The translations under genes were made by a program, and so were the position numbers. Below are positions 53,391 to 62,292 of a stretch of DNA of 64,000 nucleotides, piece after piece. This DNA is from DATLGB01 sp963724135 (GTDB lineage Bacteria; Actinomycetota; Thermoleophilia; Solirubrobacterales; Solirubrobacteraceae): NCBI GenBank assembly GCA_963724135.1, contig CAVRTA010000006.1, positions 248,001-312,000 on the forward strand. The letters run 5' to 3'. Position 1 is the first letter of the stretch, and every line of letters begins with the position of its first letter. The notes under the pieces were generated by a model. It searched no databases and was not told where the DNA came from. It saw nothing but the letters and a program-made list of their open reading frames with translations.

Positions 53391-53663
53391 CTACTTGACG
53401 GCCTTCTTGAGGCCGGAGCCGGCGGTGAACCGCGGGACGCGGGTGGCCGCGATCTGCATCGTCGCGCCGGTCCGCGGGTTGCGACCCGTACGGGCGCCGC
53501 GATCTGCGACGTGGAACTTGCCGAAGCCGGTGAACGAGATCTCGCCACCATTCCTCAGCGTGTTCTCGATCGTGCCGAGGACAGCATCGACAGCCGCACC
53601 GGCATCCTTCTTGGACAGACCGGTCTCGGATGCGACCTGGTCCACGAACTCCTGCTTCGACAT
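53391..53663 (-). CDS. hup: HU-family nucleoid DNA-binding protein
   Basis: A 90-residue HU protein with the dimer core (SKQEFVDQVASETGLSKKDA) and the DNA-arm region GFGKFHVADRGARTGRNPRTG and RVPRFTAGSGLKKAV. It lacks the Lys/Ala-rich tail seen in mycobacterial HupB. ATG at 53663. The 138-base upstream gap holds a hairpin and presumably the promoter. Confidence 0.95.
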   Translation of the reverse strand: MSKQEFVDQVASETGLSKKDAGAAVDAVLGTIENTLRNGGEISFTGFGKFHVADRGARTGRNPRTGATMQIAATRVPRFTAGSGLKKAVK

Positions 53664-53766
53664 TCCTGACTCTCCTTTTCCCGAATGGACGGGTAGTGGG
53701 TCCTGGCGAAGCTAACAGGGGGTGCGGACGGCTTTTGGCTTAGTAGAGCCAAATCCGTCTCAGGGC

Positions 53767-53787
53767 CGCAAACTGGGGGCGTTTGCG
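53767..53787. terminator. Small hairpin upstream of hup
   Basis: CGCAAAC (53767-53773) and GTTTGCG (53781-53787) pair perfectly with a 7-base loop, between the end of the roadblock-like gene and the hup start. It could be a terminator for the former or an operator of the latter. Confidence 0.4.
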
Positions 53788-53801
53788 GGGGCAAATACGG
53801 T

Positions 53802-54176
53802 CTATTCGACCGCGTTGAGCACCGCTTGCGCCGCTTTCCGCTGCGGTTCTGCCGGCGTCGCGGCGCCGAGGGAGGGAGTGTCGATGCCCGCCGCGGCGGC
53901 AAGGTCGAGCGCGGTCGGGCCGGTGATGGGACTCGGCCCGGCGGTGGCGACCAGGGTCTGCTCGGGACCTCTGGCGATCCACACGGTGCCGGCGTCGGTG
54001 GTGAGCGTCGCGGCAGGCTCCTCAAGGGTGGCGAGGAGGGCTTGGGCAGGCTCGACCATCGCCTCCGGTCCGGCGAGGTGATTGCCGTCCGGTCCGAGCA
54101 CGAGAACCGCGGTGACGTCGTTGGACAGCTCGCGCACATAGGCGGCTGCCAGGTCCGGCTCGAGCGCACTCGTCAT
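53802..54176 (-). CDS. Roadblock/LC7-like protein (tentative)
   Basis: A 124-residue protein with alternating helix-strand pattern: AAYVRELSNDVTAVLVLGPD, an Ala-rich helix (PAQALLATLEEPAA) and strands around TVWIARGPEQTLVATAG. It resembles roadblock/LC7 domains, which partner small GTPases, but the likeness is weak. ATG at 54176. It is divergent from a 48-residue membrane protein with a 16-base gap. Confidence 0.6.
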   Translation of the reverse strand: MTSALEPDLAAAYVRELSNDVTAVLVLGPDGNHLAGPEAMVEPAQALLATLEEPAATLTTDAGTVWIARGPEQTLVATAGPSPITGPTALDLAAAAGIDTPSLGAATPAEPQRKAAQAVLNAVE

Positions 54177-54192
54177 CGCAGGCGGTAAGGAT

Positions 54193-54339
54193 ATGCCTGT
54201 GGACCTCGGCCGCCTCGCCTGGCTCGTCACCGTCGGCATCTGCCTGATCGCCGCCGTCGTCCTGCTGATCGACGGGTACCTGGGGTACGCCGGCGTGCTG
54301 CTCGCGGTCGGGGCGAGCGCGGCGATCAACCTGCGCTAG
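54193..54339 (+). CDS. 48-residue membrane protein
   Basis: A short frame from ATG at 54193 to TAG at 54339. Two hydrophobic stretches are seen, WLVTVGICLIAAVVLLIDG and YAGVLLAVGASAAINL, forming a small hairpin membrane protein. AAGG lies shortly upstream. No family is recognised. The following 164 bases to rdgB hold only the imperfect palindrome at 54380. Confidence 0.55.
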   Translation: MPVDLGRLAWLVTVGICLIAAVVLLIDGYLGYAGVLLAVGASAAINLR

Positions 54340-54379
54340 GCGCGGCCGGGTCGGCCGCGGCGCGATCAGCCGCTGGTCG

Positions 54380-54421
54380 GGTTCGCGACTAATACATCCA
54401 GGAGATGCATTATTCGCGACC
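54380..54421. repeat. Imperfect AT-rich palindrome in an intergenic gap
   Basis: CGCGACTAATACATC (54384-54398) pairs with GATGCATTATTCGCG (54404-54418) at 13 of 15 positions around the 5-base loop CAGGA; outer bases extend it slightly. The 15-5-15 geometry and high A/T content stand out from the surroundings. It may be a further REP-like element or a terminator for the small membrane-protein gene. Confidence 0.6.
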
Positions 54422-54503
54422 ACTGGGGGAATCCGCCTCGCGGACCCGGGCCACGCCCGAACCCTCCCCTTATCGCCAAAACGGCTACGGCCGCGACAAC
54501 TGA

Positions 54504-55064
54504 CTACGCCTGAGCTGAGCGCGCCAACCATTCGCGCAGCTCGCGCGCCGCGCGGCCGCGGTGCGACAGCTCGTCCTTCTCGCCATCGGACAGCTCGGCC
54601 ATGGTCCGGCCGTCGGCAACCTCGAAGACGGGGTCGTAGCCGAAGCCGCGCACGCCGGAGCGCCGGGCGGCCATGACGCCCTCGCAGACGCCCTCGAAGA
54701 GCCGCTCCAGATCGGCGTCCACGTACGCGATCACGCACGTGTACCGCAGCCGCGTGCCGACGGGTACCTCGGCCTCGAACTTGGCCAGGTTGTCCTCGTC
54801 GCTGGCGCCGTCGCCGGCGTAACGGGCGGAGCAGACCCCTGGGGCCCAGTCGAGCGCCTCCGCGCCGATGCCTGAGTCGTCGGCGATCGCAGGCCTGCCC
54901 GTCGCGGCGTGGGCGGCGCGGGCCTTGATGAACGCGTTGTCGGCGAACGTCGTGCCGGTCTCCTCGGGGGCGGGGGCGCCGGGCGGCAGCGGCTCGAGAT
55001 CGGTGCCCGCGAGCAGGCGGGTGAACTCGCGCAGCTTGTGCGCGTTGTAAGTGGCGAGGATCAC
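54504..55064 (-). CDS. rdgB: dITP/XTP pyrophosphatase (RdgB/HAM1 family)
   Basis: A 186-residue Ham1 enzyme that removes deaminated purine nucleotides. Motifs are ILATYNAHKLREFTRLL, EETGTTFADNAFIKARAA, IADDSGIGAEALDWAPGV and GFGYDPVFEV, with SHRGRAARELR at the end. GTG at 55064 overlaps the rph stop (GTGA), the usual rph-rdgB pairing. Confidence 0.94.
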   Translation of the reverse strand: MILATYNAHKLREFTRLLAGTDLEPLPPGAPAPEETGTTFADNAFIKARAAHAATGRPAIADDSGIGAEALDWAPGVCSARYAGDGASDEDNLAKFEAEVPVGTRLRYTCVIAYVDADLERLFEGVCEGVMAARRSGVRGFGYDPVFEVADGRTMAELSDGEKDELSHRGRAARELREWLARSAQA

Positions 55065-55786
55065 GCCGTGGCCGCGACCGCTGCCTCTTGGGCTGCGCGC
55101 AGCTCGACGATGCCCTTCTCGGCGAGCACGAGCAGGTCGTCGAGGTGGGCGCGCGAGAGCGGGGTGCGCTCCGCGGTGGCCTGGACCTCGACGAGGCCGC
55201 CGTCGCCGGTCATGACGACGTTGGCGTCCACCTCGGCCGTGGAGTCCTCCGGGTAGTCGAGGTCGAGCAGGGGCGTGCCGTCGACGACGCCGCACGAGAC
55301 GGCGGCCAGGCTGCCGGTGAGAGGGACGGCGCCGATCCTGCCGTCGGCGACGAGGCGGCGCAGCGCGAGCTCGAGCGCGACGTAGCCGCCGGTGATCGAC
55401 GCGCAGCGCGTTCCGCCGTCGGCCTGGAGGACGTCGCAGTCGATGTAGATGGTGCGTTCGCCGAGACCCGCGACGTCGATCACCCCGCGCAGCGAGCGCC
55501 CGATCAGCCGCTGGATCTCGACCGTGCGGCCGTCGGGCCTGCCCTTGGAGACGTCGCGCTGCTTGCGGTCGCCGGTCGACGCCGGGAGCATCCCGTACTC
55601 GGCGGTGACCCAGCCGGTGCCGCGCCCCATCATCCATCTGGGCACGGACTCCTGGACCGAGGCCGTGCAGATCACGCGCGTCTCGCCGCAGGAGATCAGC
55701 GCCGAGCCGGTGGCGGGGCGCACGAACCCGGGCTCGATGGTGACCGGACGCAGGCCGTCCGGCGGGCGGTCGTAGGAACGGCTCAT
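55061..55786 (-). CDS. rph: Ribonuclease PH
   Basis: A 241-residue phosphorolytic 3' exoribonuclease that trims tRNA 3' ends. Seen are RPDGLRPVTIEPGF-like PPDGLRPVTIEPGFVRPATG, GRGTGWVTAEYGMLPAST, IGRSLRGVIDVAGLGERTI and DCDVLQADGGTRCASITGG. ATG at 55786. It sits between murI and rdgB. Confidence 0.95.
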   Translation of the reverse strand: MSRSYDRPPDGLRPVTIEPGFVRPATGSALISCGETRVICTASVQESVPRWMMGRGTGWVTAEYGMLPASTGDRKQRDVSKGRPDGRTVEIQRLIGRSLRGVIDVAGLGERTIYIDCDVLQADGGTRCASITGGYVALELALRRLVADGRIGAVPLTGSLAAVSCGVVDGTPLLDLDYPEDSTAEVDANVVMTGDGGLVEVQATAERTPLSRAHLDDLLVLAEKGIVELRAAQEAAVAATA

Positions 55787-55797
55787 CCGAGGTACCA

Positions 55798-56667
55798 CTA
55801 GCCCGGTAGGTCTAACAGGACCGTCTCGGCGGCATGGATGTCGATGTGCTCGATCTCGCCGAGCGGCAGCTGCAGGAAGCGCGTGCCGAGCGCGCGGAAG
55901 TCGTCGGCGCCGGCGGTGCAGAGGAACCGGTAGGCGCCCTCGCCCGCGGCGTCGGACTCGAGCTCGCGCGCGGCCAGCGCGCACTCGACGCGGCGCGCGA
56001 TCGCCTGGCCGGGCGTGACCAGCGTGACGTCGCGGCCGAGCATGCGCTGGATCATCGGGCGGATCAGCGGATAGTGGGTGCAGCCGAGGATCACCGTGTC
56101 CACGCGCGCGGCGCGCAGCGGCTCGCAGTACTGCCGCACGGTGCTCACGACCTGCTCGTCGAACGGGAAGCCCGCCTGGATGATCGGCGCGAGATCCGGA
56201 CACGCGACGGCGGTCAGGCGCAGGTGCGGATCGGCAGCCGCCAGTGCTCGCTCGTAGGCGCCCGAGGCGACCGTCGCCGGTGTCGCGAGCAGCCCGACCC
56301 GGCCGTTGCGCGTGGCCACCGCGGCCACTTGGGACTCCGGGCCCACGACGGTGATGACATCGACTCCGTCGTGGCCGCCGAAGCGGCCCTCGAGCAGCTC
56401 GCCCGCCGCAGCCGTCGCGGAGTTGCAGGCGACGACGAGCAGCTTCGCGTCGCGATCGACGAGCTCGGTCGCGATGTGGACGGCGAACCCCTGCAGCTCG
56501 TCCGCGGTGCGAGTGCCGTACGGAAAGCGCGCCGTGTCGCCGAGATACAAAAAGTCCTCGTGCGGCAGCGCCACGAGCAGCTCGTGGAGGACGGTGAGCC
56601 CGCCGACCCCGGAGTCGAAGACCCCGATCGGCCGGCGGCGCCCGTTCGTCACGCGCGCTTCGGACAC
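55798..56667 (-). CDS. murI: Glutamate racemase
   Basis: A 289-residue enzyme supplying D-glutamate for peptidoglycan. Motifs are IGVFDSGVGGLTVLHELL, LYLGDTARFPYG, the first catalytic Cys in VVACNSATAAAG and the second in LGCTHYPLIRPM. GTG at 56667. It heads the murI-rph-rdgB series. Confidence 0.95.
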   Translation of the reverse strand: MSEARVTNGRRRPIGVFDSGVGGLTVLHELLVALPHEDFLYLGDTARFPYGTRTADELQGFAVHIATELVDRDAKLLVVACNSATAAAGELLEGRFGGHDGVDVITVVGPESQVAAVATRNGRVGLLATPATVASGAYERALAAADPHLRLTAVACPDLAPIIQAGFPFDEQVVSTVRQYCEPLRAARVDTVILGCTHYPLIRPMIQRMLGRDVTLVTPGQAIARRVECALAARELESDAAGEGAYRFLCTAGADDFRALGTRFLQLPLGEIEHIDIHAAETVLLDLPG

Positions 56668-56688
56668 GCGCGCAGTCTCGCATGCCGC

Positions 56689-56907
56689 TCAGTCGCCGCC
56701 GACGCCGGCGATGGCGTCCTTGAGCTTGTCGATGATCGTCTTGGCGATGCCCTTGTCGTCCGAGAAGCCGTCCGCCGCCTTGACGACGCCGGCGAGCACC
56801 ACCGCCAGCAGCAGGATCAGGCCGACGTACTCGACGGTGCCCTGGCCGTGCTGGCGGCGGAGATCGAGGAGGGCCGCATGGATGCGGCCGAGCAGTTCGT
56901 AAACCAT
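56689..56907 (-). CDS. Flp-family type IVb pilin-like protein
   Basis: A 72-residue protein with a short N-terminal segment, the pilin-like site HGQGTVEYVGLILLLAVVLA (Glu at +5-like position before the helix) and a polar tail. It fits Flp/Fap pilins processed by TadV-type peptidases. No tad genes are visible in the window. ATG at 56907. Confidence 0.75.
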   Translation of the reverse strand: MVYELLGRIHAALLDLRRQHGQGTVEYVGLILLLAVVLAGVVKAADGFSDDKGIAKTIIDKLKDAIAGVGGD

Positions 56908-56983
56908 GCCGAGCAGTCTCCGGATGGCCGTGTGACGGATCCAGACGCAGGTGTGCCGGTTGGGGCGCGAAACTGTGACAAGA

Positions 56984-57916
56984 GTGCGGGTTCTCGTCGT
57001 CACCAACATGTGGCCGTCACCGCAGAGCCCGGCGCTGGGGTCGTTCGTCCGCGACCAGGTCGAGGCGCTGCGCCGCCGCGACGACCTCGAGGTCGAGCTG
57101 TTCGCGTTCCCGCCGGGCGGATACCCGCGCGCGGCCCGCGACCTGCGCGCGCAGTACCGCGGGACGCGTTTCGACGTGGTGCACGCGCACTTCGGCCTCA
57201 CCGCGTGGCCCGCCGTACTGGCCCGGCTCGGGCCGGTCGTCGTCACGCTGCACGGGAACGACCTCTTCCACCCGCGCTCTAAGTCGATCACGCGCGCAGT
57301 GCTCCCGCACGTCAAGCTGGTGGCGGCGGTCAGCCGGGCCTTCAGCGAGAACATCCCCAGGCTGGGCTCGGGCAAGGTCGGGGGGGCGCGCGGGACGGTG
57401 GCCGTCCTGCCGGTCGGCGTCGACACCACGCGCTTCCGCCTGATCCCGCGCGCCGAGGCCCGTGAGCGCATCGGCGTCCCGCCCGACGAGCCCTGCCTGC
57501 TCTTCCCGCACGACCCCAGCCGCCCGCTGAAGGGGTTCCCGCGTGCTCAGGAGACCGCTCGAGAGACGCGCCTGCTCACACTGGGCAACGTGGCCCCCGA
57601 CGAGGTGCCCTACTGGATCAACGCGGCGAACGCGGTGCTCGTCCCGAGCATCGACGAGGGCTTCGGCCTGTCCGTGATCGAGGCGCTCGCCTGCGGCGTG
57701 CCGGTGATCGGCACCCCGGTCGGGATCCACCCGGTCGCGCTCGGCGGCATCGAGGGCGCGCACTGCCTCGAGTGGGATCCGGAGGCCTGGCGCGCGGCCC
57801 TGGCGCCGATCCTCGCCGATCCCGACCCGCGCGTCGACGGCGCCGCGCGCGCCGAGCTCTTCTCCGCCGACCGCATGGCGGCCCGCGTCGCCGCGGCATA
57901 CCGGGAACTTAGATAG
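56984..57916 (+). CDS. Glycosyltransferase family 4
   Basis: A 310-residue GT-B enzyme. N-terminal domain: RVLVVTNMWPSPQSPALGSF, FDVVHAHFGLTAWPA and LHGNDLFHP. C-terminal donor domain: VAVLPVGVDTTRF, VLVPSIDEGFGLSVIEALACG with the conserved Glu pair, and GTPVGIHPVA. GTG at 56984 or 56975 may be the start. It probably builds a surface glycan or glycolipid. Confidence 0.87.
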   Translation: MRVLVVTNMWPSPQSPALGSFVRDQVEALRRRDDLEVELFAFPPGGYPRAARDLRAQYRGTRFDVVHAHFGLTAWPAVLARLGPVVVTLHGNDLFHPRSKSITRAVLPHVKLVAAVSRAFSENIPRLGSGKVGGARGTVAVLPVGVDTTRFRLIPRAEARERIGVPPDEPCLLFPHDPSRPLKGFPRAQETARETRLLTLGNVAPDEVPYWINAANAVLVPSIDEGFGLSVIEALACGVPVIGTPVGIHPVALGGIEGAHCLEWDPEAWRAALAPILADPDPRVDGAARAELFSADRMAARVAAAYRELR

Positions 57917-57964
57917 GAACGCTTACTCTGCGCGTTTCTCCGGGGTAGGACCCCGCGATCCATC

Positions 57965-58623
57965 ATGAGCCCGTTCCGCCGCCAGCGAAACGCACACCCC
58001 GAGGCGCCGACCACTGTCCTGTCCGACGAGGCGCCGACCGACGTCACCGCCGAGCTCGTCGAAGAGACCGGCCTCGACATGCCGGCCGGCACCGACCTCG
58101 ACAAGATCGTCGGCCCGGCGCCGACGACCCGTCGGCGCGGCAAGCTGCGCCGCCGTGCGCGCCACCTGCGCGGCGTGCGTGAGGTGCTGCTGCGCGACCT
58201 TGGCGGGATGGTGTTCGAAGTCCACCGCGCGCAGCGGACGGGCGACGGCGCGGTGCAGGGGATCGTGGACGAGAAGCTCACGCGGCTGGCAGGCGTCGAC
58301 CGCGAGCTGCGCGACCTCGAAGCGATCCTCGACGACCGCCGCGCGCTGGTGGTGCGCGAACCCGGCATCAGCGGGACCTGCCCCAACTGCGGTGAGCTCT
58401 ACGGCAGCGAGGCGCGCTTCTGCTGGGCGTGCGGGACGCCGGTGGCACCCGGCGCCCAACGGCCGCCCGAGGCGCTGGGTGAGCGGGATCCGATCGCGAT
58501 CGAAAGCACGGCGGTCCAGCTCCCGCCACCGCCACCACCACCACCGCCGCCACCACCACCACCGCCCCCGCCGCCCCGTCCGCGGTGTTCGAGCCCGAGC
58601 TGCCACCCCCGCCGCCCGCATGA
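57965..58623 (+). CDS. Zinc-ribbon protein with Pro-rich tail (frameshift in repeat)
   Basis: About 218 residues: an acidic N-terminus, a basic helical region (about 55-120, GKLRRRARHLRGVREVLLRD and EKLTRLAGVDRELRDLEA), a double-Cys zinc ribbon (CPNCGELYGSEARFCWACG) and a poly-Pro tail encoded by CCACCG-type repeats at about 58523-58565. The frame must change inside that repeat to reach the TGA at 58621-58623, which overlaps the next ATG. Repeat-length change or miscounting explains this. Function unknown. Confidence 0.65.
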
Positions 58624-59327
58624 GCGAACTTCCTCCCCCACCGCCCGGGCCGCTGCCCCCTCCCCCGCCTGCCGCCCACCACTGCCCCAACTGCGGCGCG
58701 CCCGTCGGGCTCGACCAGGACTGGTGTCTGAACTGCGGTGCCGCGGTCACGACGCAGGTCGCCGCCGGCTCCGGCTGGCGGACGCCGATCGCGATCGCCG
58801 CCGCCGTGCTGCTGCTCGCGGCCGCAGCGCTGGCGTTCGCGTTCGTCGAGCTCTCGGGCGAGGCGGACAAGGCGGCCAACCGGCCGGTCGCGCAGGGCCC
58901 GACGGGCGTGACGGGACCGACCGGCGCGACACCGACACCGAGCCCCACCGGCCCGACCGGCGCGCTGCCGACCGGCCCCTCCGGCCCCACGGGGCCGCTC
59001 GACACCGCCACGCCGCCGGTGGTGACGCCGACCCCCGCCCCGCCCGGCGGGAGCGACGGGATCGGCCGCTGGCCCGACGGCAAGACGGCCTACACGGTGA
59101 TCCTCTTCTCGGAGACCTCCCACGCGTCGGCGCGGTCGAAGGCGCGCACCGTCTCGAGCCTCCCCGACGTCGGCATCCTCAACTCGAGCAGATTCGCGAG
59201 CCTGCGCTCCGGCTTCCACGTCGTCTACAGCGGGCAGTACGACTCGCTCGAGCGGGCGCAGGATGCGGCCGACGACGCGCAGTCCCAGGCGCCCGGCGCG
59301 TACGCGAAGGAAGTCAGGCCGAAGTGA
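58620..59327 (+). CDS. Membrane protein with zinc ribbon and SPOR-like domain
   Basis: A 235-residue protein: Pro-rich N-terminus, zinc ribbon (CPNCGAPVGLDQDWCLNCG, near 22-40), one helix (PIAIAAAVLLLAAAALAFAF), a collagen-like GPTG spacer and a C-terminal SPOR-like domain (AYTVILFSETSHASARSKA and VVYSGQYDSLERAQDAADDA). SPOR domains bind denuded glycan strands at division sites. ATG at 58620 overlaps the previous gene. The two zinc-ribbon genes are likely functional partners. Confidence 0.78.
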   Translation: MSELPPPPPGPLPPPPPAAHHCPNCGAPVGLDQDWCLNCGAAVTTQVAAGSGWRTPIAIAAAVLLLAAAALAFAFVELSGEADKAANRPVAQGPTGVTGPTGATPTPSPTGPTGALPTGPSGPTGPLDTATPPVVTPTPAPPGGSDGIGRWPDGKTAYTVILFSETSHASARSKARTVSSLPDVGILNSSRFASLRSGFHVVYSGQYDSLERAQDAADDAQSQAPGAYAKEVRPK

Positions 59328-60319
59328 GCCCCGGCCAGTGGCTCTGGAGGCGCTCGAGCGCCGCCGCGGCCAGCGGGTCGACCGGCAGCGGCTCCGGCGC
59401 CGGCGCATTTCCGTCGAGCATCGGCATCAGCGCGCACACCGAGTCCGCCAGCGCCTCGACGCTGTAGCCACCCTCGAGGACGAGCCCGAGCGGCAGCTCG
59501 CAGACCGCCGCAGCGCCGCCGTCATCCGCGCGTATCCCGCCTCGGTCACCCGGCACGACGCGAGCGGGTCCTTGTGGTGCGCATCGAAGCCTGCGGACAC
59601 GAGCACCAGCGACGGGCGCGTAAGCGCGAGCGAGCGGCACCACGACGTGCTCGACCAGCGACACGTAGCCCGCGTCACCCGTCCCCGGCGGCACCGGCAG
59701 GTTGACCGTGTAGCCCTCGCCGGCGCCGGAGCCGACGTCCGACGCCGGCCCGGTACCGGGATACAGCGGCGACTGGTGGATCGACACGAACAGGACGTCG
59801 CGCGACGAGTGGAAGATCGCGTTGGTCCCGTTGCCGTGGTGGACGTCCCAGTCGAGGATCAGGACGCGCTCGGCGGCACCGGTGGCGAGCGCGTGCGCCG
59901 CGCCGACCGCGACGCTGTCGAAGAAGCAGAACCCCATCGCCCGGCCGGGCTCGGCGTGATGCCCCGGCGGCCGGTGCGCGGAGAACCCGACCTCGGCCCC
60001 CTGCCAGCAGCGCCTCGCACAGCGCGACGGCTCCGCCCGCCGCGTGCAGCGCCGCCGCCCAGGTCGCCCCGCAGCACGCGGTGTCGAGGTCGATCGGCCC
60101 GCCTCCCGCGGCGCACAGCGACTCGACCATGTCGACCAGCTGCGGCGTGTGCACCGCCAGCAGCTGCTCGCGCGTCGCGACCGGCGACTGCGCCCGCTCC
60201 CAGCCGAACCAGTCGTGGGCCTCCATGGCGCGCTCGAGCCCGATCAGCCGCTCGGGTCGCTCGGGGTGCCCGGGGATCACGTGCTCCAGCGACGAGGGGT
60301 GCGAGAGCCACAGGCCCAC
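59314..60319 (-). CDS. Histone-deacetylase-family protein (three frameshifts)
   Basis: A class II-like HDAC/acetoin-utilisation-family amidohydrolase of about 335 residues. Zinc and catalytic residues appear in HHAEPGRAMGFCFFDSVAVG, LDWDVHHGNGT and VSAGFDAHHKDPLA, and GLVLEGGYSVEALADS near the end. Frame breaks lie at the G/C run 59997-60001, near 59622 and near 59507. Start GTG at 60319 avoids overlap with nadB; ATG at 60340 is possible. It probably deacetylates small molecules or proteins. Confidence 0.82.
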
Positions 60320-60338
60320 GCGGATACCGTACGCGCCC

Positions 60339-61807
60339 ATGCCCGACCTGATCGTCGTGGGGGCGGGGGCGGCGGGGCTCTACACCGCGCTGTGCGCGTC
60401 ACGCGAGGGGGCGCGGGTGACGCTCGTCTCGGCCCTGCCGCTGGCCGAGACCGCGTCCTACTGGGCGCAGGGCGGGCTCGCGGCGGCGCTGGCGCTCGAG
60501 GACTCGCCCGGCCAGCACCTCGAGGACACGATCGCGGCGGGGCGCGGCCTCGTGCGCCGCAGCGCCGCCGAGGTCCTGTGCCGCGAGGCGCCCGAGCGCT
60601 TCGCCGACCTCGTCGCGCTCGGGGTGCGCTTCGACGCTGACGCGGAAGGCCGTGTCGAGCTCGGGCTCGAAGGCGGCCACAGCGTCCGCCGCATCGTCCA
60701 CGCGGGCGGCAGCGCCACCGGCCGGCGCCTGCTGCGCACGCTCTCGGCGCGCGTGGTCGCCGACGCCGCGCATCGAAGTCCGCGACAGCGTGCGCGTCGT
60801 CGGCGCTCGCCCAGACCGACGGCCGCGTCGACGGCGCGCATCTCGACGACGGCACGGCGATCGGCGCCCGCGCCGTGGTCCTGGCGAGCGGCGGCGGCGC
60901 GGCGCTGTGGTCGCGCACGACCAACCCGCCCGGCTCGTGGGGCTCGGGGCTGCTGCTCGCGCGCGCCGCGGGCGCCGACCTCGCCGACCTCGAGTTCGTG
61001 CAGTTCCATCCGACGGCGGTGACCGGCATCCGCGGGCGCGAGGGATTCCTCGTCACGGAGGCGATCCGGGGCGAGGGCGCGACGCTGCACGGTCCCGACG
61101 GCGAGCGCTTCGTGGACGAGCTCGCGCCGCGCGACGCCGTCGCGCGCGCGATCTTCCGGCTGATGCGCGAGACCGGCGCCGACCACGTCGATCTCGACAT
61201 GCGCCACGTCGATCCGTTCCGCTTTCCGAACGTGTTCTCAGCGCTACGGGAGGCGGGGCTCGACGCGACGCGGCAGCGCGTCCCGGTCGCGCCCGCCAGC
61301 CACTACGTGATGGGCGGCGTGGCGACCGACCTCGACGGGCGCGCCACGCCCGGCCTGTACGCGGTCGGCGAGGTGGCGTGCACGGGACTGCACGGCGCGA
61401 ACCGGCTCGCGTCGAACTCGCTGTCGGAGTGCTTCGTGTTCGGTCGCCGGGCGGCGATGAGCGGCCTCGCAGAGCCGGAATCCGCCGGTCCGGGCGGGCC
61501 CGCGGGCACGCCGCCGCAGGCTCCGACGCGCGAGACACGCAAGGCGATGTGGCGGCTCGCGGGACTCGAGCGCGATGCCGCGGGCCTGCGCACGCTCGAG
61601 ACCGACCCGCATCCGCTCGCTCGGCTCGTCGCGGCCTGCGCGCTGGCGCGCGAGGAGACGCGTGGCGGCCACGCCCGCACGGAGTTCCCGCAGTCCGACG
61701 GCCGCCTCGACGGACGACATTCCGTCGTATCCGCGCAAGCTTTCGTCCCCGTCACTCGTTTCCTGGGATTAGCGGCCGCCCGGACGGGCCGCACGAGAAC
61801 CAGTTGA
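60339..61807 (+). CDS. nadB: L-aspartate oxidase (two frameshifts)
   Basis: An FAD enzyme of the quinolinate/NAD pathway, about 485 residues. N-terminus LIVVGAGAAGLYTALCASRE; ETASYWAQGGLAAAL; substrate loops FVQFHPTAV and HYVMGGVATDLDGRATPGLY, then GANRLASNSLSECFVFGRRA. One-base shifts lie near 60771 and 60808. Downstream nadA and nadC are not visible. The last ~25 residues are unlike the family and may be readthrough. Confidence 0.88.
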
Positions 61808-61817
61808 CGAGGGAGAG

Positions 61818-62249
61818 ATGTACGAGTTCAGCCGAGCGATGTACCGCGAGCTCGCCCGCGAGATCGTTGACGATCCCGTGTGCCCGAACGGTACGACGAA
61901 CCAGGAGTACGTCCTCGCGGCCTGCGAGGCCGCAGTCCTGCGGCTCGCCACCGACCGCCACTACTTCGCCCACCCGAACCGCACGCTGTTCAACGACATC
62001 CGGGTGTTCTTCCCGATGACGGCGCAGCACCGGGTCTATCACGTGGTCGCGAAGTACCTGGCGCTGTGCAACCAGTGGCTGGTCTCGCAGCCGGTGACCG
62101 GCTTCGACCCGCTGGGCAACAAGCTCGAGTGCCGCGCGACGACGCGCAAGGGCAAGCCGTGCCAGCGCATGCCGCTGCCGCACAACGGCTACTGCCCGTC
62201 GCACCAGCACCTGGCCGAGCGCCAGGAAGAGCTCGCCGTAGCGGCTTAG
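61818..62249 (+). CDS. 143-residue protein with C-terminal Cys/His zinc motif
   Basis: A conserved-looking protein with a helical N-terminal two-thirds (YEFSRAMYRELAREIVDD, VFFPMTAQHRVYHVVAKYL) and a C-terminal zinc-like motif CRATTRKGKPCQRMPLPHNG then YCPSHQH, a C-C-C-H pattern seen in small uncharacterised zinc proteins. A good GAGGGAGAG sits before the ATG. Function unknown; the single gene lies between nadB and the hydantoinase gene. Confidence 0.75.
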   Translation: MYEFSRAMYRELAREIVDDPVCPNGTTNQEYVLAACEAAVLRLATDRHYFAHPNRTLFNDIRVFFPMTAQHRVYHVVAKYLALCNQWLVSQPVTGFDPLGNKLECRATTRKGKPCQRMPLPHNGYCPSHQHLAERQEELAVAA

Positions 62250-62292
62250 ACGTAGGGGCCGAAGGCGGGCCCCCGTGTGGTTTCCTCCCAGC

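Noticed and set aside
58399..58641. Glycine-rich protein on the minus strand opposite the poly-Pro tract
   Set aside because: The poly-Gly run is the antisense of CCACCG repeats of the zinc-ribbon gene and has no independent support.
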